Below, piece by piece: positions 47,341 through 57,744 of a stretch of 64,000 bases of DNA. The notes beneath the pieces are model-generated. The model saw nothing but the letters and a program-made list of their open reading frames with translations. It searched no databases and was not told the DNA's origin. Source of the stretch: Acanthochlamys bracteata. Taxonomy: Eukaryota > Streptophyta > Magnoliopsida > Pandanales > Velloziaceae. Both the position numbers and the translations under genes were made by a program. Position 1 is the first letter of the stretch, and each line of letters begins with the position of its first letter. Location of the stretch: assembly GCA_019914995.1 (NCBI GenBank), contig CM034143.1:1800501-1864500 (forward strand), written 5' to 3'.

Positions 47341-50083
47341 TTACTTAAAGGGCTTTCTCCCACCAAAGCCCACAACTGGTAAAGAAAGAGTAGAGTCCAC
47401 ACTCACAATAGTGCTAACTGAACCGGTGTGTCTGTGTTTCGCGCGAACCGAACCGGTTTCTGTTGTCCAACGAAGTGAACCGAGACTTTGGCCTAACGCC
47501 GCTGTGAACCGCCGCTGGCTGTCTGCTTGTAACGGCGGCTGTACGTCTCGGACCTTCGCCCTTGCTGAGACAGTTGGTGCCATGTAACCTGGAACCGGAG
47601 TGAATGGAGGGCAGCTTATTAAGCTATCATCGTCTCTTGCTCCCCACCTGTTTGATGAAATCCGTGACTTGGAAGATAACTTGGAGAATGAAATCTTTGG
47701 CTGTTTTGGTGTTGGAGATTGTAATGGAAAGGTTTGGTTTTGGTTGTTGTTGGTGTTGCGATTGGTGGTGGTTGGTTTTGTTGAAGCATTGGAATTGGAA
47801 TTGGAGTTGGAGTTGGTTTTAGGGCCAACGGTGGCTTCAAGCCAAGACCACCACATTGGGTACCCGCCGGAGCGGATGTCCGTTAACATTGCACTTGCTG
47901 TCTTTGGTGTCACCTTCAGAAGCTGTCATGATTTAAAAGAACTAGTCAAGAACAATGCTGTAACTACAAGTGCGTTCCAATGTATTTGTCAGTTAAGTAT
48001 TCTTAGCTATGATATTTGAATCATGAGAAAAAGAAATGGATTCATAAGGATAATTGGGTCTTAAGATAAGGTTTACCTGATGGGAATACGCATATGCCAA
48101 GGCCCTCTCCTGCTTGATGATTGCTTCCACCTTCCTCTGTATTCTTTTATCAGCTTCTCGTTTGGTGAGCACACTATCATCCCAATGTTCATGTTCATCG
48201 ACCTCTGACTGTTTAGCAATTTTGAAAGAAGATTTTAGTAATATATATGATTTGTTTATCAACTGATCCAGTTGTTTATTTAGTCAATCTAAGTATCTGT
48301 TTATTAACTAGTTTACCTGAGGGCCTAAACTCCATCTTCTGAAGTTGCTGTCATTTTCTTTGTTGCTCAGACGATATGTTTGGTTTTGTTGGCGGATGGT
48401 GTCCATCCTTTGCAACCTACTTGATCTTATTTGAGATTGGACTCTCACCAGAAGCTGCATGCATTTCATTGCATTCATGGTCTGATGCTTTATGCCTTGT
48501 CCTCTCAACACACCTTGGAGTCTTATTAGCCCCTTAAGTGCATGGTACCTTTTCCTAGCCTGTATCACAAAGATTACCAACATCACTGTTTTGTTGCCAT
48601 TTAGGCCGACGCCGACAAATAAGGTTTTGTCTTTTTTACTACTTCCTACTGCACCAGCGATAAGGAGTTCCTTAATGTGCAGTTGTTGATGTTAGCTCCA
48701 TCCAATACCACGTCATAAGTAAAATTATAAAGAGCATGCGCTGCAACTTATCACCAAAGAAAAAAAAAAGAAAAAGAAAGAAACTTCATGGCAAATATAT
48801 CCATCTTTGTGGATCTTGGAAATAACTTCAGGGTCCACTCTTTCCTCTATCTTTCCAGCCTAGTGACCTTCCCACAGTTGCATTCACTAAGTTCAGCAAA
48901 TTTGGAAAAAAAACTTTTATCATTTTATGCAAAGTCAGTGATATGGAAAGATAACATTCTCCTAAGTTCAGCAAAAGGGGAGAAAATCTTTGAAGATGTT
49001 AGGTGATATAATATCAAGGTGGCAGTTGTAAATACATATAAGAAACATGAGGAAGGATGAAGGGTTTTACCGCATAACCTCTGTATGCTGCTTGAATCTT
49101 TGTTGCTGAAATTTGAATGTCATTTACAGTGACAGGTTTTTTTCGTTTAAATGACTTTGACTGCTGAACCTTCTTACTCTGTGTCACATCCTTCACTGTG
49201 TTCTCCTCTTTCTTTGAACTTGTTTCTTTCTTGGAAAGAAGTTCATTCTTTGGGGCTAACACATCTTTAGTCCGAAGAATTTTTCTCTGAGGTGGGTCTA
49301 TATTGTTGATAGAAGCTTCTTTATTCACATTTGCATCCTGAGTCTGCCCCACAGGCAGTGGTTCATGCTTAATCAGATCTTGCTTATTAAGAGAATGGAT
49401 TTCCCTTTTTGGCAATACCTCTCTCCTTGGAGGTGCTTGATGTATCTTGTACTGTTGTTCCCTTTCTGCATCTCCCAGAATTTTCTCAATACTGCTTGGT
49501 TCTCTGTAGAGTGGAAATAAAGAACTGTGTTCTCCATCCCTTGATTTTCCGAGTCCCCACTTTTTCTTCTCTTTTGCATGTTTCCTCTCTGTGCTTCGTG
49601 TCTCACGTTTCTGCAGCTGATCCTGCATGTAAAATAACATGTTATTAGAGATTGCACATCTCTTATCTCTTGTATCTTGTCTAAAGTTTGACACAGTTTA
49701 CTCATGGATAGTGGAAGTTGTTCTTAGAACACTCAGGTGGAATCTTATTATTTCAGCTTGCAACTAAATATTTGCTTATTAGATTAAAAATTTTTTAATG
49801 AAGTCATACACGAGTGGTGCATTTTTCAGTGATTGTTTAACTCTCAAGGGTCCTACATAATTACTCTATGAGAGACATTTGTTTTGTCATAGTTGTGAAA
49901 GGTATTCAGTAGAAATCAAGACCCTATCTGATGCATTCTTTAGATCTTTTACTTCTTTAGCTTGACTTCATGTAGTCTTGTATGATGCACTGATTTAACA
50001 ATACTTACATTTGCAGTTCTATCCTTTGAGTTGGATGTGAAGGCTTTTCTCAGAGTGGAAAACCAGCTCCCTTTCCTCCCCAT
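47341..50083 (-). CDS. IQD family (IQ67-domain) calmodulin-binding protein, complete
   Basis: Exons: 50083-50009, 49622-49071, 48559-48317, 48208-48077, 47922-47341; 1584 nt, 527 aa, in phase. IQD proteins bind calmodulin and act as scaffolds on microtubules, membranes or in nuclei. Start MGRKGSWFSTLRKAFTSNSK is typical of the family. The IQ67 domain spans the exon 2/3 junction (ISATKIQAAYRGYA|ARKRYHALKGLIRLQGVLRG), a phase-0 junction conserved in IQDs. Exon 5 opens with LLKVTPKTASAMLTDIRSGG. The C-terminus has the DUF4005-like CPPFTPVPGYMAPTVSARAK. Residues just before it contain an Asn/Ser repeat coded by a hexanucleotide repeat (plus strand 47783-47817). Which IQD number it matches I cannot say. 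An out-of-frame ATG lies 5 nt before the start codon. Confidence 0.9.
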
Positions 50084-51048
50084 GGCATTGCTATCTCACT
50101 TCATGCAGATCTCCGCAGCAGGGCAAAATCTGATCAACTGCCAGAAGGTTTTCCAAAGGAGCGGCTAATTATTTGTTCCTTTTTTAATCAGAATTTCTAA
50201 ATATTCTTTAACATTGAAGCAAGAAGTTCCTATCTCCCTGAATCTGCTTGATGTTAAGAATGCAGCAAACAGGAAAATCAAAATTCTTAAGGTACCTTTC
50301 AGAGCAGACACAAGGGAAGAAATAAATTCTTGTCTCTAGCATTGTCTATAATTATGTAGTGACTTCGATAGTAAGAAGTGTATTGAATTGGCGGCAGGAA
50401 GCCAACTGCTGTAAATTGGCATCTGCAATTGGAAATGTTCTCTAACATAAAAACTAGTGCTGAGTCTGCATATGAAGAAAATTGCACAAGTAAACAAATT
50501 TTAACAAAAGCGTTAGCTGTGACTTCACCTATGTTAAGAGTCGATAGCTGTGACTTTACCTATGTTGAGACTTGCTTTTACGAACAACTTACATATATTC
50601 TTATTGGGAAGGCTTTTCTCATCCTGATAGAAGACAGTAAATAAAGCAACAATGCAAATTTGGAGTAGAAGAAGAAAGGCTGCTTATGAACATTACATCT
50701 ACGCACATAAAATTGAAAAAGAAAAGAATGACTGCCTGAAATAAAACAAATATATTGCTTCTACCTCGACTGGAGTTAGAACTCTCCCAGTGCCTTAACA
50801 AACTGAAGTCATCTTCTCCAAAACATAGTTATACTTCTTCGAATTTTTTCATATGCAAGAAACTTATATCTTGTTCTTCCCTAAATGAGTTGATATCCTT
50901 GTCATTCTACTGCTTTTCTGGTGACAGGTCACATTTGATAGTGGACAAGGTGACCACTTTCTCACTCCATCATTCATAAACCAACTTAATTTTGCTTCAG
51001 CAGAAAGACATCTTCGGTGGGTGCAGAACTGCAGTGTAACTGTTCGTT
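50084..51048. other. IQD leader, promoter and upstream region
   Basis: No coding signal. It includes a 30-bp tandem repeat (TAGCTGTGACTTCACCTATG / TAGCTGTGACTTTACCTATG, 50513-50572) and one copy of a 94-bp segment repeated at 51691. Confidence 0.45.
50412..50505 (+). repeat. 94-bp segment repeated at 51691-51783
   Basis: TAAATTGGCATCTGCAATTG... and TAAATTGGCATCTACATATG... share GGAAATGTTCTCTAACATA, GTCTGCATATGA and GAAAATTGCACAA in order. This is a dispersed direct duplication about 1.28 kb apart. Confidence 0.8.
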
Positions 51049-51069
51049 TGGATTCTATGCTTCGTTAAA

Positions 51070-51360
51070 GACGTATTTTAAATATTCATAATTAAATTTC
51101 GTAAAAATAAAAAATAAAAAATAAAATTTATTAAAAAATAAACTGAAAGTGGAATTTAATATTTATGTTCAATAGTTTTTAGAAATATATTGAAAATTAA
51201 AAATATAATTATATTAAAAAATATATAAATAAAAAAATTAAAGTTAAAATTCTGCATATAAAAATAAATTTTAAATTATTTATGTAATTGATATATATAA
51301 ACTATTTAAAATTTAATTTGATAAAAAAAAATAAAATTACGAGCGCTTTAAAACATACTC
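51070..51360 (+). mobile_element. MITE, AT-rich family 2
   Basis: Left GACGTATTTTAAATATTCATAA, right GAGCGCTTTAAAACATACTC (inverted). The interior is collinear with 46932-47226. Confidence 0.6.
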
Positions 51361-51690
51361 TAAAGCAGCACGTAGGTAGGTCGCTGTTAAGCCGGATACT
51401 GTAAATCTAAAAGCTAAACAAGTATTCTACTATCATATGATGCCTATGTTTTACGAATATCTAATCGATTCCTTCGAGATGAGCATGAATGCTAGAACCT
51501 GACAACCGTGCGCGGTCTTTATCACCAATATACCGGATCACATAAGGTACTCTTTCTCCAACTCTCAGTATATTTATATGGTCTTGTTTGAGATTGCGTC
51601 CTGAAAATATAATATTTTTTTCACACAGAATATCTTTTATAGTGTTCTAATTTTTTTTTTAAAAAAGAAAGTGAAGACATCGGTGATTTC

Positions 51691-51783
51691 TAAATTGGCA
51701 TCTACATATGGAAATGTTCTCTAACATATGCTGACATGAAGTCTGCATATGAGAAAATTGCACAACTAAACATAATTTTACGC
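51691..51783 (+). repeat. Second copy of the IQD-upstream 94-bp segment
   Basis: See 50412-50505; same order of blocks, with several differences. Confidence 0.8.
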
Positions 51784-52017
51784 CAAACAACTATTACAAA
51801 TATATATTTTTAAATTATAAAGAATGATAAGTTTGTTTCTCAAAAATTTTAAAAATATTTTTTCTTCAAAAGCTATACTTTTTCAGCAATTTCAAACAAG
51901 TCCTAATATATGCAAAACCGTTTACTGTGTCCCCTTTTGTTAAGTTGTGTAACTTTAAAGAAAATGTGAAGTTCAAAATTGCCGGGAAGTCTTGTTTATT
52001 TGCAGAATATGAGAATG

Positions 52018-52235
52018 GTTTGATGCGCTTATAAAATAAAAAATTTTTTAAATAAAAAATATTTTATAATTTTTTTTAAAATAAAATTTATTTTATTTAA
52101 AATAATATTAATAAATAATAACAATATAAAATTTATAATATAAATTTTTTTATATTTTTATAAAATATTATAAAATTATTTAAAAATATGATATGAAAAT
52201 GTGTTTTTGAAATGAAGCTAAACGTTCGGCCGTAC
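52018..52235 (+). mobile_element. MITE-like AT-rich element, family 1
   Basis: Left GTTTGATGCGCTTATAAAAT, right ATGAAGCTAAACGTTCGG (inverted), core very AT-rich with internal deletions relative to 53455. Confidence 0.5.
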
Positions 52236-53454
52236 ATAACCTACGATAAGAAAGGGGAATTATCTTTGCGAACTGTTTACCCATTTACTATGAAATGATT
52301 GTATGAACTTTTCTGCAAAAATTGATCCAAAGCATGTGGATGGATCATTTATTTTTGGCAGAACAATTCGGACCGGCGGTTTTTGCATGTGCATGACTTT
52401 GTGCGCTGTTTATTTTAATCTAACTTATATTTATTTATATAATTTATTTAAATAATTTATGTTCGAAAATGTATATTTTTGAGTTATTTTGTAGCAAGTA
52501 AACAATTTTACTATATAAATTTTTTTGTATTTGTAAAATTTTAAATAAATTTTATAAAAAAAATTATTAAAACATATGAATTTAAAAAGCTGAAAAATAA
52601 TTTTTAAAACGCAAATCTCAAACAGACTCTTAATTTGAGGTCCACGAGCGATCGATTTCTTTATAACTGTTTTACAAACCTGAAGCAGGAATTTTCTGTT
52701 TCCAATTTAATCAGCAGTGGCGATAGTTTTACGCGTTATATTATGCTAATGCATTTTTAGTACTATAACCTGATTTTAATGTGTACAGATTTCTAGTACT
52801 AATTAATACTCGCTTATAAGCTACTCAAAGGGAAATTAAAAGACAAAAGAAAATGCTGATTGCAATCATCTGTTGTTTATGAAAACATTCTCCTTTCATG
52901 TGATTGACATTTTAATTTTATATATCCATTTGTACCTAATGCAGGTTGTTATGTCGATTTTGCGCAACAGTTATTCATCTAGTGTTTGGTATTATATATA
53001 AGAAGATAAAAGAAATTTCAGATATCTAGAACTAAGAGATGCATATTCGGACCGAACTAATAGACTCGGACGAGTTAACTTTAGTCCGATTATTATTGAT
53101 TTATTTTTAATTTTAAGTTTCTCTAAATTTTTATTGAATATTTTATTTTATTCTGTTTTAAATTTATTTATTTTGTAAAAAAATTTTCAAGAACAATACA
53201 AGCTTATTTGGTCCAGCTTATAGGACAGGAGCGAACCGGACTATATATTTACATCTCTACTTAGAATTTAGCTTTTCTTATATCGGTGTATTCATTCTTG
53301 TATTAAGTTTGTAGTTAGAATTGGTGGAAGTTTCAAAACACTATTGGTTAAAGCTGTGTTGACCTTCTAGGGAAAAGTAGTTGGTAGGATATATATTGCA
53401 AAAAAACCGGCTAATATTAAAAAAAAACTTTGCTTAATTGACTTGAGTAAATTA

Positions 53455-53716
53455 GGGGGCATTTGAGATTATTTATAAAATAAAATTTTTTTAAAATAAA
53501 AAATATTTTTGTTTTTTTTTTAAAAATGAGTTTTATTTTTTTTACTTCTAAAAAAATAATAAAAAGATACAATAAAAAGATCTTATTATGTAGAATATTT
53601 TTACACTTTTTAAATTTTTAAATAAATTTTTTATATACTTATAAAATATATATTAAAAAATATAAAATAGAAAAAAATTTAAAAATAATTTATTATAAGC
53701 TGCTCCAAACGGACCC
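53455..53716 (+). mobile_element. MITE, AT-rich family 1
   Basis: 262 bp. It begins GGGGGCATTTGAGATTATTT after TTA and ends AAGCTGCTCCAAACGGACCC before TAG. The full core is present (AAAAATGAGTTTTATTTT..., AATAAAAAGATCTTATTATG...). Confidence 0.65.
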
Positions 53717-54328
53717 TAGATTTTAAATAGAAGCGTTTGATGGAACCTTACGAGCACTCCATGGGCTTCTTTAATTTGTCTATGATGATTTAAATGAAAC
53801 CCAAAGTTTAATTTGGCAAAGTATTCTGAAAATTTATTTATTTATTTTTATTTTTAATAAAAAATTTATAATATTTACATAACTTATTTAAAACTTAAAA
53901 AAATATAAAAATATTTATTTAATTAAAATTATTTATTATTATCTTTGAAATTAAAATAATAAAATTTATTTATCAAAATGAAATAAAAGTATTTTTTATT
54001 TTATGAAAATTTATTTGTAAAGCAATTGGAAATACGGAAAGTGGAGATGAGGTTTTCTTGTTTTCTCTGATGAATTTTTTTAAGTCAATATATTTATTTA
54101 TATTTTCAAAATATTATAATATTTATATCTTATAAAATTTAATTTTATAAATATTTTTAAAATCCCTTAAAAGGCATTAGAACTTTACGAGCAACTTTCT
54201 GCCAAACATGCTTATAACGTATTAAATTTAGAAACTTTAATTATAATTTTTAAAATTTTTTTTAATTATAGCTCTTCCATAAAAATCGGAGCATTTAATT
54301 CAAATCTCTATAAGCATATAGACGATCC

Positions 54329-54564
54329 GGGGCGTTTGAAAATAATTATAAAATAATTTTTTTTAGAAAAAATATTTTTATTGTATTTTCAAAAAAACTA
54401 GTTATTAATTTAAAAAATAAATAAGTAAAACGATTTTTTATTACAAACTTTTATATTTTTTAATATTTAAAATAAATTTATAAAATATTCTAAATAATAA
54501 TTAAAAAATATAAATTAAAAAATGAAATTTAAAATAGAGTCAAAATGAAATGCTAAACATTCCC
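54329..54564 (+). mobile_element. MITE-like AT-rich element, family 1
   Basis: Left GGGGCGTTTGAAAATAATTATA, right AAATGCTAAACATTCCC (inverted), with an AT-rich family core. Confidence 0.55.
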
Positions 54565-55875
54565 AAACTTCTTGCTCCCATCTGTGGCGAGTACACATTT
54601 AAATAAAAAATAAAATTCATAGTGATAAAAATCATAAAAATCATCTATTTGTAAAACTTTGTTATTTATATGTGTTTTGACCTCCATCGTAAAATAAATA
54701 TTTTTATCATAAATGATCATTAACAGATTATTTATTTTGTGGACTTTTAGTGATGGGTAAAGATATTTTTAAAGATTATATAAAATTTTAGTTTGGCATT
54801 AGTTATGTATTTCCCAATTTAATAATTTTTATAATACTTTATTTTTAAATTTAGAAAAATATAAGAATTATACGTTAATTATATATAACTTTTTTTAACT
54901 TTATAAAACTTAATTTTTAAAAAATTCTTAAAAGTTTTCTTTTTAATTTTTATTATAAAATATAAACTTATTATTATAAGTTTTTCTTATAAGTTTTTTT
55001 ATAAAAATTCTTTTATTAATAAAACTTTGTTTTTTTAAACAATTTCAAACGAAACTGAGTAACGTCTAATAATTTTAATAATCGAGAGTACCTAATTATA
55101 GGTATTACTATACTACTATAACTTTTACCTGATGTGAAAATTATTAATATAATCTATCTTTTTAACTTCATGGAGTATATCATAAATATTTCGTCATAAA
55201 AATTTATTATTTGGCCCATCTCTCTCTTCACACAAAAACAAAAAGCCTATTTGGAGTTTTGTAGTAAGACCATGAACAAGTCCACCACCTGACCCAATCC
55301 TTCCGATTGCCTTCTTGAATCTCGATCGATTTATTACTACGCGGCACCAATTCTGGTCAGACACGCATCTGACTTGGCCGTCGGTTGCTGACCTGTGCGT
55401 TGTTGCGCCAGCGTCAAGCACATAGTTTGAATTTTAAAATATTTTTTTCAAATAAAATAATTAGTTTTTAGTAAAAATTAAAATAGTTAGGATATAAAAT
55501 TTATTTAAAATATAGAATAAAAAATTAGAATAAAAGTTGTTGAAATCAAAGGCAAACAGTGCATTAATCCTTCTTGTTAATCCTTTTGTTGATGCTGTTT
55601 TTTAGTTTATATGTATAATTATAGACCGAGCTGAATCCACAAAACGAGACCGTAAGACTTCTTCTTAGGCTTCAGCGGCCCACCACGGCCCAATTGATTG
55701 AAATTTGATATTGTGATTCACGTGAACTGATCGGCAGGCAAATCAACGGCTGATCTAAATAGGCGCACAGTGCTTGATACCCGCATTCTAGTTTCCCGTC
55801 AACAACGGCTAGAAAACTTCCAGAACAAATCGGTACTTGTAATGCACCGCAACTCTTGTTACTAACTTTTCGTGA

Positions 55876-55885
55876 CTATAAATAG
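55876..55885 (+). promoter_or_regulatory. Candidate TATA box of the C2-GRAM gene
   Basis: CTATAAATAG lies 193 bp before the start codon and is followed by a pyrimidine-rich stretch (TTTTTCTTTCTTTCTTC) typical of plant initiation regions. Confidence 0.55.
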
Positions 55886-55968
55886 TTCCACACTTATAGT
55901 TAACTATTTTTCTTTCTTTCTTCTATTCTATTCTATTCTTCTGACGACTTCCTATTTTCTCTCTCTTA

Positions 55969-56016
55969 ATGGCTTTGGTCTTTCAATCTCCTATTCAACG
56001 ATCGCCGGAACCCTAG
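55969..56016 (+). other. Upstream ORF in the leader of the C2-GRAM gene
   Basis: ATGGCTTTGGTC... encodes 15 residues (MALVFQSPIQRSPEP) and stops 52 nt before the main start. If transcription begins near 55905 it is in the mRNA and may reduce translation. Confidence 0.55.
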
Positions 56017-56068
56017 CTTTCACCGGAGAAGAACTATAAATATCTTGCCGGAGTTTGTTGTGACGGTG

Positions 56069-57707
56069 ATGGCGGGTTGGGCGCGAGTCTTGTTTCCGTC
56101 TACGTGGGAAGTTGAGGTCACCTTTGCTGCGGCGTTGTTCGTTATCGGGGTTTGTTATTTGTTTTCAAAGGGAGATGCTGGTGATGAGAGTGATCGATTT
56201 GTTCGAGGTGGTGATGAAGCTGGGATGGTCGATAGCGACCCGTTGATCGGTGAAGTTGATGGCAGAGACAAGGTGATCTTGCTTTATTTTGTTTAATTTT
56301 TTATCAGAAGGGCATGGTTCTGCTTTTGATCTTGATCATTGTGTTCTTAGTTTGAGAATTTTGAGTTGGATAATTTGAATTTTCGGGTTTTCATGATTTG
56401 GGATGGTAGTTCAAATGTAATATGGAGTTTTGGGTTCGGTTGGGTTAGTGCTTATAACAATAGCCACAGCTACTGAAGTTTCTGGCTAGTATATGAGAGT
56501 AAAAAAGTCTCAAATTGTTTCTTTTAAATACTCACCCTTCTGTTTCATTGTGTTCGGGCTATCATTGGATAGTTTTGAGACGTTATAATTGCAAGGTTTC
56601 TTTGGTTAATGAGACTTAATCTAGTGCATAACATTTTAGCTCTCAGCTTGTACTTTTTTCTTGTTATATTGTTATACTATCTTTTTCTTGCAAATGAACT
56701 TTTGATTGTGAAGTGTTTCTCTGGCAGTGGTCGCCTAGAATCTGCCGTATGTGTTGTTTATTTGCAATTTCCTTACCGACTTGAAAATTCACAATCATAT
56801 TAAGAGAAGATATGTTCCTCTCTATTGTACCTACCATAGATATATCTTATATTAGGAAGCACACTGCATAATATTAATTGCATATGGTTACAACTAAATG
56901 ATATTTCTATGGAAACATGAGTGCTCAAGTTTTCACAGGACAGTATTCAAGCCCAATGATGTTGATTCTGAGTATTTGCTTGAACTCAGCAACAAACTTC
57001 AGTCAGTTGTTTTGCTTAACTACAGGACAAATTGTGTTATTGAGATTCCTTGTACAGAATTTCTATGTTTAATTGTTTAAACTAGTGGCGCGAGTTTAGC
57101 ATGCATTTCTTTCAAGTAGCCTGCATCAATGAAGTAATTGTTCCATTTGTTTGACGTGCAGTTCTCCACTTCTTTTGTAGATGAGCCAGTACAAAGTAGA
57201 TACTCAAGGCCCTTCTGCATATGTCATTAAGGTATTTGGTAGGGCAAGCCCAGTTTTGTGAGAAAAGGTTATTTCTAGACATTTGAGCTAAGTTGATGCT
57301 TATTTACTTTTTCAGTTAGAACTGTTAGCAGCCAAAAACCTACCAAGTGCGAACTTGAATGGCACATCGGATCCCTATGCTATAATTACTTGTGGTGAAC
57401 AAAAGCGGTTTAGGTCTGTATTCTTTTTTTCCCTTCTCCTGTCAAGAAACGTGAGTAGATTATAGTTTTTTCGCTCGTGAACTTCTGTGATCTTTATATA
57501 ACATTTGATAATTTGCCTGTCATTACGTGTTTGCCTGCTATTGCCCATCTAAAATTTTTGCATGAAATCCTCATAGAATATTGGCTGCCTTTGTTTATGT
57601 CGGTGCTGAATGTTTTTATTAGAGTTGGTAGTTGTATTGTCAGTTCTATCCCTATGTACTATTAGAAGAACTGATAGTTCTGTTTAGCTGTATATCTTAA
57701 TCTATTG

Positions 57708-57744
<37 letters not shown>

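Larger units (their letters stand above)
51049..55870. other. Gene-free AT-rich spacer with MITEs
   Basis: Nearly 5 kb with no coding exon. It holds a family-2 MITE (51070-51360), family-1 elements (about 52018-52235, 53455-53716, 54329-54564) and further AT-rich, possibly MITE-derived tracts (52450-52635, 53800-54030, 54780-55060). A short GC-richer patch at 55255-55430 is not a recognisable gene. Confidence 0.5.

Noticed and set aside
47600-48019. Plus-strand ORF of 139 codons over the IQD last exon
   Set aside because: It is antisense to a well-supported exon, and its Leu/Glu-rich product is the mirror of the Asn/Ser repeat. No independent support.
55194-55421. 75-codon minus-strand ORF in a GC-richer patch
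   Set aside because: No known motif, no splice or promoter context; its start is in unremarkable spacer.
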